Shown piece after piece: positions 27,658-37,516 of a stretch of DNA of 64,000 bases. The notes below the pieces were generated by a model. It had not been told where the DNA came from. It saw only the letters and a program-made list of their open reading frames with translations, and made no database searches. This DNA is from Myxococcales bacterium. Its GTDB lineage: Bacteria > Myxococcota_C > UBA6777. Both the position numbers and the translations under genes were made by a program. Within the stretch, counting starts at the first letter, position 1. Each line of letters starts with the position of its first letter. The stretch spans positions 147,298-211,297 of the forward strand of contig JACKEL010000011.1 in NCBI GenBank assembly GCA_020632975.1. The letters are read 5' to 3'.

Positions 27658-28916
27658 GACGCCACCTGCAAAGATCGATGGGGCATACGCACGATGTTCA
27701 ATCGTTCGACATCCGAAAGCTCGGGGGTTCGGGGCAAACAAACGACGCTATCTTGGCGCATACTCTCACGAGACTCCCCAAGCACCGAGTAGATCTGCTC
27801 TACACGCCAAGGGATCGCCGCACGAGAAAAAGGCACCCACTCGATGGTATCACCGACAGCAAGGGGAGAAGAGAGCCGCACAACGACTTTTTCGGGCGTG
27901 GTATCCACAACCACCCCAACATAACCATAAGCCCCATCGCGCCCCTCGCCCGCTTGGTCATAAACGGACTCTTCGCCTGCGGGTACATCCAAAGAACCCG
28001 AGGCATAATCGCGGTGCGGGATGCTTTCGAGTTCTGCGCGCGCCTCAGCAAGCAAAGCCTCACTCCATTCACCCGCAGCATAGGCATCAATCAACCGTCG
28101 ATAGGTCTTGCAGGTCGTCGCCACATAGAAGGAAGACTTCATCCGCCCTTCGATCTTGAGTGAACAGATCCGATGGGTGAAAAAGGCTTTGATCTGCTCG
28201 ATCCCAAGGAGATCTTTGGACGACATAAACGACGCAACAGGCAGACCCTCTCGCGAACGCATCTCTTGTGCAGACGAAACTTGCGAAGCAGACGCAGACT
28301 CCAGCTTGTAAGGAAAACGACAAGACTGCGAACAACCGCCTCGGTTAGAGTCCCGCCCAGCCGTAAAGTTGGAGATCGTACAGTGGCCAGAGTAGGCCAT
28401 GCACATCGCGCCATGAACGAACATCTCGACTTCGATCCCTGCATCACGCTGGATCTGCCCGGCTTCTTCGACGCTAAGCTCACGCCCAACCACAAGTCGT
28501 TCCACACCAAGATCTTTCCACACACGCGCCCCAAAACTGTTGAGGCAAGAGGCTTGGGTAGAAAGATGGATCTCCAGATCCGAGCACTTTTGGATGCGTC
28601 GAACCACCCCGATATCCGAGACGATCACAGCATCTGTCCCAATGGACGACAAAAAGCCACAAAACGCTTCAAAGCCTGCAAAGTCTTCGTCATGCAAAAA
28701 TGCATTGAGCGTCACATAGACTTTTACACCGTGTTGATGGGCAAAATCGACAGCTTGTGCGAGTTCTGCATCCGTAAAATTATCGGCCCTTGCACGCAGA
28801 CCATAACGCTGTCCGCCAAGATAGACCGCGTCTGCGCCATAGCGCACCGCGACTTTCAGCCGCTCAAGATTTTTTGCGGGAGCCAACAACTCTGGCTTCC
28901 ATACACTTACACTCAT
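27654..28916 (-). CDS. U32-family peptidase-like protein (TrhP/RlhA type)
   Basis: 420 residues; ATG at 28916 after GGAGATC. Hallmarks of the family are present: ELLAPAKNLERLKVAVRYGADAVYLGG at the N-terminus, here in parts ELLAPAKN and GADAVYLGG; VYVTLNAFLHDED; HLSTQASCLNSFGARVW; EMFVHGAMCMAYSGHC; NRGGCSQSCRFPY; SLKIEGRMKSSFYV. The Cys set (AMCMAYSGHC, GGCSQSC) is that of members that bind an iron-sulfur cluster and take part in prephenate-dependent RNA hydroxylation. It is the first gene of the coupled pair with 26347-27657. Confidence 0.88.
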   Translation of the reverse strand: MSVSVWKPELLAPAKNLERLKVAVRYGADAVYLGGQRYGLRARADNFTDAELAQAVDFAHQHGVKVYVTLNAFLHDEDFAGFEAFCGFLSSIGTDAVIVSDIGVVRRIQKCSDLEIHLSTQASCLNSFGARVWKDLGVERLVVGRELSVEEAGQIQRDAGIEVEMFVHGAMCMAYSGHCTISNFTAGRDSNRGGCSQSCRFPYKLESASASQVSSAQEMRSREGLPVASFMSSKDLLGIEQIKAFFTHRICSLKIEGRMKSSFYVATTCKTYRRLIDAYAAGEWSEALLAEARAELESIPHRDYASGSLDVPAGEESVYDQAGEGRDGAYGYVGVVVDTTPEKVVVRLSSPLAVGDTIEWVPFSRAAIPWRVEQIYSVLGESRESMRQDSVVCLPRTPELSDVERLNIVRMPHRSLQVAS

Positions 28917-28959
28917 CGGGATCTCCGTATCCATTCGCCCATCTTTTGCGTGACATCTC

Positions 28960-30048
28960 CTACCTTTGAGAGACATCACGCCACAATGCCAACAAAGCCT
29001 CTATCACCTTTTTGGCAGGTTGGCCAGCCGTGATATCCATATGATTCGTCTTTTGTAAGGGCAAGGTTCGCTGAAGATCTCCAGACAAAGTCTGCACAAA
29101 AGGCGCTTGGGTTGCGGGAGGCGCAAGACGATCTTCATCTCCCCATGCACACAACAAAGGCACAGACAAAGCATGAAGCTGCGCGCGTTGATCCATGGGC
29201 GGCTCCCCCAACAAGACTTCGTCTTGCAACATCCAACGCGTCATCTGCAACACAACGCTCATGGGTTCGGGATCGGCATAACGCAGAAGAGAGCGAACCG
29301 CCGAAGCTTCGGTCATCGTGGGATGCCACAGACGTGAGACCACTTGCGCCTTATCGAAACGCGCAAGCCAAGGAAGCCCCGCCCCCAACACAGGCAACGC
29401 CCCATAACTCAGCTGATCCATACCCCAAAAAAACAGATGCATGGGCAACCAAGACCAACGAACGCCCTGTCGCATCGCAAGATCCGCCAAGATCTGCACA
29501 CTGCGACAAGCCAGACGCACCCGACGACTCGTGCGACCAGGAGAAAGCGGCGCCGCAAGCAACGCCAACATCGCGACATCTTCAGGAGATATCGCAGCAT
29601 ACAACCCTGACAAGACCCCACCCAACGAATGACCACACAAGATCACTTGGGCTTGCGCATGTTGTGACCGCACCCAAGACACCACCGCAGGGATATCATG
29701 AGTTAGATAGTCATCGATCTTCCAATGCCCAAAGTCCTCATCCTGTCGAGCTTTTGGTGGTGGGTCTTTTTCAGCAGAGGTAGCATCTCGTAAGGAAGTG
29801 TCCTTGTGGGCTGCGTTTGTGGGAAAACGCCCAGAAGATCCGTGCCCTCGAAGATCCACAAGATACACAGGGTGACCTGCTTGGGCCCACGCGAGATCCC
29901 ACCCTCCGCTCTGCCACGTGCGATGGTTCTGCGCAAATCCATGGATGCACACGATCGGCGGACCAAGGACTTCTTTGGGCATCCTTGCATACACAGCAAG
30001 GCGCCAATGATCCGGGGTATCCACCCAATGCAAGGTCATCTTTGCCAT
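28960..30048 (-). CDS. alpha/beta hydrolase
   Basis: 362 residues; ATG at 30048 with GGAGGGG upstream. Strand order and motifs of the fold: IVCIHGFAQNHRTW, VYLVDLRGHGSSG, nucleophile elbow CGHSLGGVL, acid in WGDEDRLAPP and His in KTNHMDI. A charged insert of about 30 residues (around 85-115) separates the second and third motifs. Two long hydrophobic helices in the cap (LPMHLFFWGMDQLSYG) suggest a lipid-like substrate. Only 43 bp from the U32 gene, so probably in the same operon. Confidence 0.85.
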   Translation of the reverse strand: MAKMTLHWVDTPDHWRLAVYARMPKEVLGPPIVCIHGFAQNHRTWQSGGWDLAWAQAGHPVYLVDLRGHGSSGRFPTNAAHKDTSLRDATSAEKDPPPKARQDEDFGHWKIDDYLTHDIPAVVSWVRSQHAQAQVILCGHSLGGVLSGLYAAISPEDVAMLALLAAPLSPGRTSRRVRLACRSVQILADLAMRQGVRWSWLPMHLFFWGMDQLSYGALPVLGAGLPWLARFDKAQVVSRLWHPTMTEASAVRSLLRYADPEPMSVVLQMTRWMLQDEVLLGEPPMDQRAQLHALSVPLLCAWGDEDRLAPPATQAPFVQTLSGDLQRTLPLQKTNHMDITAGQPAKKVIEALLALWRDVSQR

Positions 30049-30102
30049 GGGTATCCCCTCCCCTCACAGCATCTCGCCCCAACCCAAACGCGTAACACGC
30101 GA

Positions 30103-31053
30103 CTATTCCGTTTTCGCCAGTCCTGCGGGCGTAGGCACCGCATCCACGCGCTTTTTCCCTTTGAAGAAAAACTCAAATGCAGGGTGTTCTTCGAGGGCGT
30201 TGGGATCTTCGAGGAGTTCGGGGTTTTCGAGGACACGCGTCACGAACGTCGCCGCACGACCCGCGTTAAAACCATCTTCGATCCGCTCATCAAAGGTCCA
30301 TTTCAACGAAACCACATTGCGAACAACGGGCTTACCATCTTCGGCCAAGACAGCGTCGTAAGGAGCGCCCATCACACCAAACAACGAGATGTTACCTTGG
30401 TTGTAGAGATGGTGCCATCCTGAGTTAATGCCCAAGCTACCGAGGTTTGAGACGAACATCCCTGCAAACAATGGATGGTGATCGACAAAGCTGCTGGGCA
30501 ACAAGTTTTTGGAGTCGAGCCAGTTGATGCCCCACATCGCTGCTTTGAGCGCAAAACGCGGCACAAACTGGACATACATACGCTGCTCTTTTTCTTGTCC
30601 GCTCTCTTTGGGATCGCGGTCTTCTCGCACCATACTGTTGAGCCCGCGCACCACTTCTTCCATCGACTCGTCTTCGGGAAACAAACGCTTGAAGACCAAC
30701 AAGCCCGCGCCAGACGAGAACTCTTTCTTCGCAGAAAAGGAGATGTAGATGCCTTTTCGTTGATAGTAACGATCACCTGCAACGAACTTGTTCATGCGGG
30801 GATTGTGTTTGTAAGCGATGGAAGCTGCACGCAACAAGACGTGGTGCAACGAGATCTTCATCTTGGGATCGTCAGCATGTTTTTCATTCCAGCGCGCGAT
30901 GTACTCAAGCACGGGCTCGACGCGGATAATCTCTTCCCACAACAGCCAAGCATCACCAGCCCCTCCCAACATGAAAGGAAGAAAGCGACGGCTGATCGAA
31001 AGTTTCTTATGCAAAGACTCCCCATCTTTTCGGGGGAACAACGCTGGCAACAT
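30103..31053 (-). CDS. 2-oxoacid dehydrogenase E2-like acyltransferase domain, catalytic His replaced
   Basis: 316 residues; ATG at 31053 with AAGGAGG upstream. The sequence follows the E2 catalytic (CAT-like) domain: KISLHHVLLRAASIAYKHNP near the start, VSNLGSLGI in the middle and DERIEDGFNAGRAATFV near residues 254-270. No lipoyl or E1/E3-binding domain precedes it. The family motif DHRxxDG supplies the catalytic His; here it reads DERIEDG, with Glu at that place. So normal acyl transfer to CoA is doubtful. It may act on another acyl chain or as a structural protein. Upstream is a 509 bp gap. Confidence 0.75.
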   Translation of the reverse strand: MLPALFPRKDGESLHKKLSISRRFLPFMLGGAGDAWLLWEEIIRVEPVLEYIARWNEKHADDPKMKISLHHVLLRAASIAYKHNPRMNKFVAGDRYYQRKGIYISFSAKKEFSSGAGLLVFKRLFPEDESMEEVVRGLNSMVREDRDPKESGQEKEQRMYVQFVPRFALKAAMWGINWLDSKNLLPSSFVDHHPLFAGMFVSNLGSLGINSGWHHLYNQGNISLFGVMGAPYDAVLAEDGKPVVRNVVSLKWTFDERIEDGFNAGRAATFVTRVLENPELLEDPNALEEHPAFEFFFKGKKRVDAVPTPAGLAKTE

Positions 31054-31562
31054 GCTTCGGGCCCTCCTTATCCATGCGCGGATCTTCGCGCTGTTTCGAA
31101 CACAGAAAGACGCATTTTCTACCCTAAGTCGCGATGTTCCACAAGGGTTGCCCGGAAAGAGATTTTTCTATCCCCCCTTGCCAGTCCCTCTTGCCGAACC
31201 GATGATAAAAGAGAATGACCCACACCTGTCTCAAAAGGTGGAAAGCTCCTTGTTACGTGGAGTTTGCTTGCTTTGTGTTGAGGGTGTGGCTTTTTGAAAG
31301 GATAGAACGTTTCGTTCCGTATGTATTTTTTATGATGTGATGCTTGATATGTGTGAGAGACCGTCTGTTTCGCAAAGTGCAAGAAACCCAAGATCCTTAC
31401 GCGGCCTCCTAGCTCGTTTGATTTATTCTCAAGTGCCGTTATCTCGCGAATGACTCAAGTAACGTCTCCTTCTTTGCACTGAGACGCCCGACCCCACAAG
31501 AGCTGAGTGTACTCCACTCAGATGGTCTTTCTCCTTGGTAAGTCGTCAAAGGAGACTTGAGC
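31054..31562. other. divergent intergenic region with one small hairpin
   Basis: About 509 bp between two divergent genes. I see no gene in it. A short inverted repeat CTGAGTG-TACTC-CACTCAG at 31503-31521 lies 41 bp before the start of the 31563 gene and could be an operator or leader hairpin. The stretch 31300-31340 is AT-rich and a plausible promoter area, but no element is clear enough to mark. Confidence 0.5.
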
Positions 31563-32801
31563 ATGAGCGACTCACTTCAACCCACCACCCCTATCATCTC
31601 TCGAACCACGCGGCGAGGGCATCATCTCGCCCCATCCATGCGCGCAGGTCGTCGTCAAACACGACGCCAAGCACGTTATAAAGCCCCCAAATGGGGCTTG
31701 TCTCTCACGGGGTTCTGGCTGCTCTGCTCCGCCTGTAGCTTCAACAATAGCTTCCAAGAAGGCTGCATTGGCTCGATCCGCATCCAAGTACCGCCCGATC
31801 ACAAACAAGCCAAAAAGACCAACCCAAAAAGCAAAGCGCCCTCGCTGGTGATCGCCAAACTCGCTCCATCTGATGAACACCCAGATGAGCATCCACCCGC
31901 TCACGTGGACACTTTGCCCGAAACAACGCAAGCCCTTGCACAAGCAGCCCCCTCACAAGGCACCGCTCCCTCGCAAGGTTTTGTTGCGCAAGTCTTGACC
32001 GTGGCAGAAGCAACCCCCGAGTCCCCCAAGACATCGGCACCTTCGACGATCAAGGATTTAAAGCCCCTCGCCGCGCTCAAAAAAGGGACACAAGAGATCC
32101 CTGCACAACAAGTCAAAGACCTTCATCTTGGTTTGTGGATGTTGCCCGCGCTTGCACCTTCCAAATCCGAAAAACCCGCCGCTGCGCGTAAAAAACAAGT
32201 GGCGAAAGAGCTTTGCCCGCCCGCTCAAAAAGTCGCACAAGCCCCCAAGAAGGCCATCCCTTCGGGACTTGCAGCACTGCGCAAACATACGCTTTCAGGC
32301 GGCGTCCATTACAGTTGGCAGTTGTTGCGTCGCCTTTTGCGCGCAGAAGCCCAGATGCCCCAGACCAAAAGTTGGTCAGGTCGCGCTCGCACCATGCTGC
32401 TTCAAAGCGATGTCCCCGAAGCCATCTGGCAAGAACGACCCGCGCAGATCCACATCTGTTTCGATCAAGCGCACAACAACAAAGGTTGGAACCAGCCCCA
32501 CCCCGCGCAAAATACGGCAGCACTCAACAAACGCTGCCAAAGCGGACACGCACTTGGCCAAGGAAAACATTGGTTTGTCCTCTCGGATACTTTCGCTGCA
32601 AGCGCAACCTCTTGTCGTGTGTTCTTTTCGCCTGGTCGCCTCGCCGTGATCGCAGAGTGCGGAGATACCCTGTATCGCGCTTCGATCCGTTCGTTTGCTT
32701 CTTGTTTACAACAACGCAAAAACTGCGAGATCCCCCAGATGGCCTTGCAACGACTCCCCCAACAAAGCCAACAAACCGTCGAGTTGCAGCGTGCCCCCTA
32801 A
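31563..32801 (+). CDS. Cys-containing secreted protein of unknown function
   Basis: 412 residues from ATG 31563, which has GGAG eight bases upstream (a TTG at 31557 is in the same frame). A basic N-terminus of about 45 residues precedes a short hydrophobic stretch ending SLTGFWLLCSAC, which could be a lipoprotein signal if a later start is used. A Pro/Ala/Thr-rich linker of about 120 residues leads to a C-terminal domain of about 190 residues with evenly placed Cys (HICFDQ, NKRCQSG, TSCRVFF, AECGDT, ASCLQQ, NCEIP), likely disulfide-bonded. No family recognised. Confidence 0.65.
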   Translation: MSDSLQPTTPIISRTTRRGHHLAPSMRAGRRQTRRQARYKAPKWGLSLTGFWLLCSACSFNNSFQEGCIGSIRIQVPPDHKQAKKTNPKSKAPSLVIAKLAPSDEHPDEHPPAHVDTLPETTQALAQAAPSQGTAPSQGFVAQVLTVAEATPESPKTSAPSTIKDLKPLAALKKGTQEIPAQQVKDLHLGLWMLPALAPSKSEKPAAARKKQVAKELCPPAQKVAQAPKKAIPSGLAALRKHTLSGGVHYSWQLLRRLLRAEAQMPQTKSWSGRARTMLLQSDVPEAIWQERPAQIHICFDQAHNNKGWNQPHPAQNTAALNKRCQSGHALGQGKHWFVLSDTFAASATSCRVFFSPGRLAVIAECGDTLYRASIRSFASCLQQRKNCEIPQMALQRLPQQSQQTVELQRAP

Positions 32802-32831
32802 CATCCGAAGGGGGATTCCTTCGGATGTTAG
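32798..32831 (+). terminator. hairpin overlapping the stop codon
   Basis: Perfect 14-bp inverted repeat, CTAACATCCGAAGG and CCTTCGGATGTTAG, with a 6-base loop GGGATT. The TAA of the preceding gene lies inside the left arm. There is no U-run after it, so intrinsic termination is uncertain; it may instead stabilise the 3' end of the message. Confidence 0.55.
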
Positions 32832-33001
32832 GATGATTCCTTCGACGAGAGGCCATCCCTCCACAAAGGAGACACCACGACACCAAAATCCACAGAATCT
32901 TCCCAATAAGCCCCACAGAACCTTCCCACCAAGCCCCCACAAAACGCCGCAAAGGATGGCTCCTTGGTGTGTATTGTCCACAAAGTCTGCAAACGTGCGT
33001 C

Positions 33002-34396
33002 TCAGGAGATGCCGTATTTTTCGAGCTTGTAGTAAAGCGCAGACGTCTTGATGCCTAAGATGCGGGCAGTTTCAGCCTTCACCTTCCCAGCTTTTTCGTA
33101 AGCTTCCAAGATCAAAGCCTTCTCGATATCATCCAAGATCTGCGGAAGCGGCTGATCTCCCAAAGAAAACGAAACGCCTTCCACTTTGGCGGGGACCGCA
33201 GAGGGACGTTGGTGGAGGTGTTGTGGGAGATCGTCTGTCAGAAGTTCCTTGCCTTCCGCAAAAACCAACGACTGCTCCATCACATTTTCGAGTTCCCGCA
33301 CATTCCCAGGCCACGGATAACGCCGCATGACAGAGAGGACATCTGGCTGGATCTCTTCTACTTCGTGCAGTGTCCGCGTCTTGAGCTTCTTGAGGAAGTG
33401 CTTGACGAGCGGTTCAAGGTCGTCAAGGCGCGCTCGCAGAGGCGGCAGAGAGACAGGAAGGATGTGCAAACGATAAAACAAGTCTTCGCGAAAGCGCCCT
33501 GCGTCCACTTCTTGTTGGAGATCTTTGTTGGTGGCAGAGATGATCCGCACATCCACCTTGATCGGGTGCTCTCCCCCCAAACGCTCAAACTCTTTTTCCT
33601 GCAAGACCCGCAAAAGTTTCACTTGCACAGTGGGCGAGATATCGCCGATCTCGTCCAAAAAGATCGTTCCTTTGTCCGCCAGCTCAAAACGCCCGAGTTT
33701 CCGCTTGATCGCGTTGGTAAAAGCCCCCTTTTCGTGACCAAAAAGCTCACTTTCCAAAAGGGTCTCGGGCAACGCACTGCAATTGATCTTGATAAACGGC
33801 CCGTCATGTCGAGGACTTTGGTCGTGGATAGCACGTGCCACAAGCTCTTTACCTGTCCCCGACTCTCCAAAGACATGCACTGTGGACTCAGACGCAGCAA
33901 CCTTGCGAACAAGCTTAAACACCCGCTGCATGGGCTCGCTTTCGCCAATGATCTCTTTGGTGCCGTAGGGTGCGGCGATCTCATCACGAAGCAACTTGTT
34001 TTCTTCGTTGAGACGGGCATTTTTCTGCACCCACTCTCTTGCTTCGAGGGCTTTGTTGACTTTGACCCGCAACAACTCCATCGAAAAAGGTTTGGTGATA
34101 AAGTCAAAAGCGCCCGCTTTCATCGCATCCACCGCGACTTCGATCGTCCCAAAAGCAGTCACCACCATCACGAGAACATCGGGATCTTTGGCTTTGATGG
34201 TCTTGAGTACGCTCAGACCGTCCACATCATCCATCTTGAGATCTGTGATCACAAAGTCCGTCTCTTCGGGTCGAAACAGCGCGATACCCTCTTTTCCTCC
34301 AGACGCAACATCCACACGATGCCCCATCTTTCGGATCGTATAAGCCATCCCCTCACGCATCGTATCGTTGTCATCGATCACCAAGATCCGCGCCAT
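33002..34396 (-). CDS. NtrC-family sigma-54-dependent response regulator
   Basis: 464 residues; ATG at 34396 with GGGAGG upstream. Receiver domain at 1-120 (MARILVIDDNDTMREGM, DFVITDLKMDDVDGL with the phosphoacceptor Asp, and a Lys in FITKPF). AAA+ domain about 145-375 with Walker A ESGTGKELVARAIH, Walker B GTIFLDEIGD and arginine finger region. The sigma-54 contact loop reads GAFTNA instead of the usual GAFTGA. A Fis-type helix-turn-helix ends the protein (ALILEAYEKAGKVKAETARI). No partner histidine kinase is nearby, so the stimulus is unknown. Confidence 0.95.
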   Translation of the reverse strand: MARILVIDDNDTMREGMAYTIRKMGHRVDVASGGKEGIALFRPEETDFVITDLKMDDVDGLSVLKTIKAKDPDVLVMVVTAFGTIEVAVDAMKAGAFDFITKPFSMELLRVKVNKALEAREWVQKNARLNEENKLLRDEIAAPYGTKEIIGESEPMQRVFKLVRKVAASESTVHVFGESGTGKELVARAIHDQSPRHDGPFIKINCSALPETLLESELFGHEKGAFTNAIKRKLGRFELADKGTIFLDEIGDISPTVQVKLLRVLQEKEFERLGGEHPIKVDVRIISATNKDLQQEVDAGRFREDLFYRLHILPVSLPPLRARLDDLEPLVKHFLKKLKTRTLHEVEEIQPDVLSVMRRYPWPGNVRELENVMEQSLVFAEGKELLTDDLPQHLHQRPSAVPAKVEGVSFSLGDQPLPQILDDIEKALILEAYEKAGKVKAETARILGIKTSALYYKLEKYGIS

Positions 34397-34620
34397 ACCC
34401 AAACCTCCCATCACACCGAAAAAACCGTAACGACCACAGCCGAGCTTCGAAAAGCCGCCTGACTACGTCACACCACAAGATCTTCCAAGAGAATATGCAA
34501 ACGATAAGACCAGATGCAAAACGGGCGGACCCTCGAAACAAATGTTTGTCTTTCAAACAAACACATGACTCCGCGATTCCGCCCGCTTTAGAGATATCCA
34601 TGATCTTCTTTGAGGCTCGA

Positions 34621-34896
34621 TCAGCCTGCGGCGATCTCCAAACGCTCGCCTTCTTCGGCAGCTTCTTCGGGGATCTCCTCAGGAGGATAGATGCACACAG
34701 TGTAGATCTTGTCTGCGCGGAAGATCCAAGATTGGTTCTTCACATCAACGCAGCTCCACATCGATGGGGCTGATTGCTTCATTGCTGTTTGGATCTCATC
34801 CAACAGATCTTCAGCGCTTTTGTCCGATTGGATCTTGATATATGCGGGTTGGGCTTCCGACTCATGACGAATAAAGATGCGGTAGATCTGGCTCAC
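34621..34896 (-). CDS. small conserved-looking acidic protein
   Basis: 91 residues from GTG 34896, preceded by GAGGAGG at good spacing; the longer frame to 34980 has no site. The sequence (IYRIFIRHESEAQPAYIKIQ then a helix and WSCVDVKNQSWIFRADKIYT) looks like a compact alpha/beta fold with an acidic, disordered tail. No family recognised. It lies 224 bp upstream of the NtrC-type gene on the same strand; the gap contains an imperfect hairpin with outer arms GGGCGGA (from 34525) and TCCGCCC (to 34587), probably a terminator between the two. Confidence 0.65.
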   Translation of the reverse strand: MSQIYRIFIRHESEAQPAYIKIQSDKSAEDLLDEIQTAMKQSAPSMWSCVDVKNQSWIFRADKIYTVCIYPPEEIPEEAAEEGERLEIAAG

Positions 34897-35138
34897 AGAC
34901 TGCCTCCTCAAGTCTCGGTGGATCAAGTTTGTGTCTTCGGTCTTCAAGAAGCGACGCTTCCATGGAACAGAACAACACACCTTACTACTTTTCTTCCCTT
35001 TCCCATTCGATGTTGCAGCCTACTCTGTTTGGTTGCAGAACACAAGACGGACTCTGCGCCTTTTCGATGCCCTCTCCACCCTTTTTGTACAACCAACCAA
35101 AAAATACCTTTTCTGTTCGCGTGACCGTCCCATCACGC

Positions 35139-37286
35139 TCATGGCGACTGGGGTGAAAGCAACAACGGTTGTTCAGGCGATGGATTCACAACCTCGCGCT
35201 CCAAGTTTCTCCCCCATGTGATCGACAAACGCCCGATCTGCTTCGCTTCTCCCAAAGGGATGGGCAAAAAAAGATCCGGCTGATCGGGCCCCGTCGCCCC
35301 CAACCCGATCTCTCGCAACACACGCAAACCATCCAGTTGCAAACGCATCCGCGCCCCCAATGAAGAGCGATTGCCTTGGATACCACGCAAAGCCACCCGC
35401 AAAGACGGATGTTGCGAAGGTGTGGACGATACCTGAATCGCCCCCGAGTCTTGCACACCGTACAAAGACGCGCGACCTGAGACCTTAACATCTCCAAGGC
35501 CAAGGCTTTTCATTCCTTTCGGAATATCCGCAACCTTGGAGGCATCCAACCATGTCGCACCACCCAAGTTTTTCCACAAAAGATGCTCGCCATCTTCCAT
35601 CACAAACAACAAATCCATATACGCATCGCCATCCCCATCAACCCACATCAGCCCTCTCACCGCGCGTTCCGTATGCACCACACGCGACGCAAAACGCCAT
35701 CCACGCCCAGGGATCTGATGCAATGTCACAAGATGCAAAGTCGCTTCAGGAGAGGCTGGCGGCGCTTGCCCAACCGTCGCATCTTCCGCCGCTTTCCCAA
35801 CCCCCACCAACACCAAATCAAGATCTCCATCAAGATCCACGTCATAACGCGCTGCATGCACCCAACGCAACCCATCCAAGCCTGGCAAAGCCTTGCTCAA
35901 CCCTGTACGCTCAAAGTGCCCCGAACCATCTCCCCAAAGCACGTAAGGTTCGCCTTTTTCTGGCAACACAAAGATATCGGCCAGCCCATCACCATCCAAA
36001 TCACTCGCCAAAGCTTGCGAATCTCCCCCGATTTCCCGCAGATACGGCGATGCTTCGTACACCTTCCCACGTCGCCACAAGATCCGACTCTGCTCAGCGG
36101 TCTTGTCCAACAACAACAGATCCAACTGGCTGTCTCCATCGAAGTCACCCGCCAAAACATCTCGAACCCCCAACGTCAACCACTGCGAAAACAACGATAA
36201 ATCCACCGAGTAGCGATCTCCTCCCAAAGCCCGCCAAAACTCCCATCCCCCCGAGCGACGCAACAAGATATCCGCAAGTCCATCTCCATCCATATCCCAT
36301 ACGCGCAAAAGCTCAGGCGCAAATCCCCCACCTTCCGCGATCACAGTCGGCTTGCTACCGCTCCCCACCTCTCTCCAAATCAACAACCTCGAACGCTCCG
36401 CAATGATCCACGCTGGCTGCCCAAACCCCTCAGGATCCATCATCGCGCTCACCAAAGGACGCACCGCTCCCTGGATCTCTTCGCTCTTCCAAGGCTCCAT
36501 CACCCCATAAAAAACCGTCTCCAAGTCAGACAACAAGTTCTTCAAATCAAAAGCCCGCACTGTCATCACGACATCGCGCTGAATCCCGAACGGGCCAACA
36601 TAGCGGCTCCAAGGCCCGAAAAGTAAGCTGTATTCGATCCGCCCAGGCTCTGAAGCCTCTAAGCGAACATCCATCGAATTGGGTACAAAAACACCCGAAG
36701 GCGGCGATATCTTGAGCTTTGGCGGGAAGTTATACTCCACTTCTTGAACAGGCTCTCGGTTCCCCCAAAGATCCACCGAAAAAAAACGTAACGTCGTATC
36801 CACCGAGACTTCGATAGGTCCCAAGTAACGAGCAGAGGTCTCGCTAGGCTCGGTACCATCGACCGTATAGAAGATCGTCGTGGGTTCGTCGCTTTGCAAT
36901 ACGATCTGCTGAGGCTCCCGATAGTTCCCCGCGCCCGGCTCCGCCCACGTTTGCGCAAACAAACTATCCATCTGGTACACCGCTTGTCCAACAATCCCCT
37001 CACGCCCCTCCTGATCCACCCCCACAAAACGCAGACGGGTCGGCGTCCAAAGCGCAATCGGCCCTTCATACAAAAGCCCCCGTTCCGCATTCGGCCGACT
37101 TCCATCCATCGTGTAATAAATCGCAACCGTGCGGCTTTCCCCTTCGAGCTGCACTTCCGCTCCCGCTCGCAACTGCCCCCCCGCTGGACGAGCTTCCACA
37201 CGAGGCCCAAGCCCAGGAGGTACCGTCTCCCCGCAACTACACCCCGCGATACAAAAAAGCCACAGTCCTAAGCATACGCGCCACAT
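35139..37286 (-). CDS. FG-GAP/VCBS-repeat lipoprotein with chitobiase-like domains
   Basis: 715 residues from ATG 37286, chosen because it opens a lipoprotein signal (MWRVCLGLWLFCIAGC, lipid-attachment Cys16). Residues about 30-200 carry two chitobiase/beta-hexosaminidase C-terminal-like modules (AIYYTMDGSRPN, TIFYTVDGTEPS). From about 290 on are FG-GAP/VCBS calcium-loop repeats (DMDGDGLADILL, DFDGDSQLDLLLLD, DLDGDGLADIFVL, DVDLDGDLDLVLVG, WVDGDGDAYMDLLF). The end resembles the ASPIC/UnbV module (NRSSLGARMRLQLDG, LSITWG). Likely an outer-membrane-attached binding propeller; ligand unknown. Confidence 0.88.
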   Translation of the reverse strand: MWRVCLGLWLFCIAGCSCGETVPPGLGPRVEARPAGGQLRAGAEVQLEGESRTVAIYYTMDGSRPNAERGLLYEGPIALWTPTRLRFVGVDQEGREGIVGQAVYQMDSLFAQTWAEPGAGNYREPQQIVLQSDEPTTIFYTVDGTEPSETSARYLGPIEVSVDTTLRFFSVDLWGNREPVQEVEYNFPPKLKISPPSGVFVPNSMDVRLEASEPGRIEYSLLFGPWSRYVGPFGIQRDVVMTVRAFDLKNLLSDLETVFYGVMEPWKSEEIQGAVRPLVSAMMDPEGFGQPAWIIAERSRLLIWREVGSGSKPTVIAEGGGFAPELLRVWDMDGDGLADILLRRSGGWEFWRALGGDRYSVDLSLFSQWLTLGVRDVLAGDFDGDSQLDLLLLDKTAEQSRILWRRGKVYEASPYLREIGGDSQALASDLDGDGLADIFVLPEKGEPYVLWGDGSGHFERTGLSKALPGLDGLRWVHAARYDVDLDGDLDLVLVGVGKAAEDATVGQAPPASPEATLHLVTLHQIPGRGWRFASRVVHTERAVRGLMWVDGDGDAYMDLLFVMEDGEHLLWKNLGGATWLDASKVADIPKGMKSLGLGDVKVSGRASLYGVQDSGAIQVSSTPSQHPSLRVALRGIQGNRSSLGARMRLQLDGLRVLREIGLGATGPDQPDLFLPIPLGEAKQIGRLSITWGRNLEREVVNPSPEQPLLLSPQSP

Positions 37287-37516
37287 CCGCGCTATTCTCC
37301 CTATCCATCGACATCGCTGCTTCCAACGAAACAGCCACCTACCATACCACACGAACCGTCCCAGAAAAGGGGAGTTCGGGATATCCAATATTCCTTTGGC
37401 CTCCGCCGCCAGCGCAGGCCATTTGCCTCTCCCCCTTTCCACAGGCCGCCCAATTCGGCTACAATGACCATCTTTTCCTGCATTCGTGACTTGAGGACAC
37501 AAACAAGGATAACGGA

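Noticed and set aside
31503..31521. Seven-base hairpin upstream of 31563
   Set aside because: Too short to call an operator or terminator on its own; noted in the intergenic entry only.
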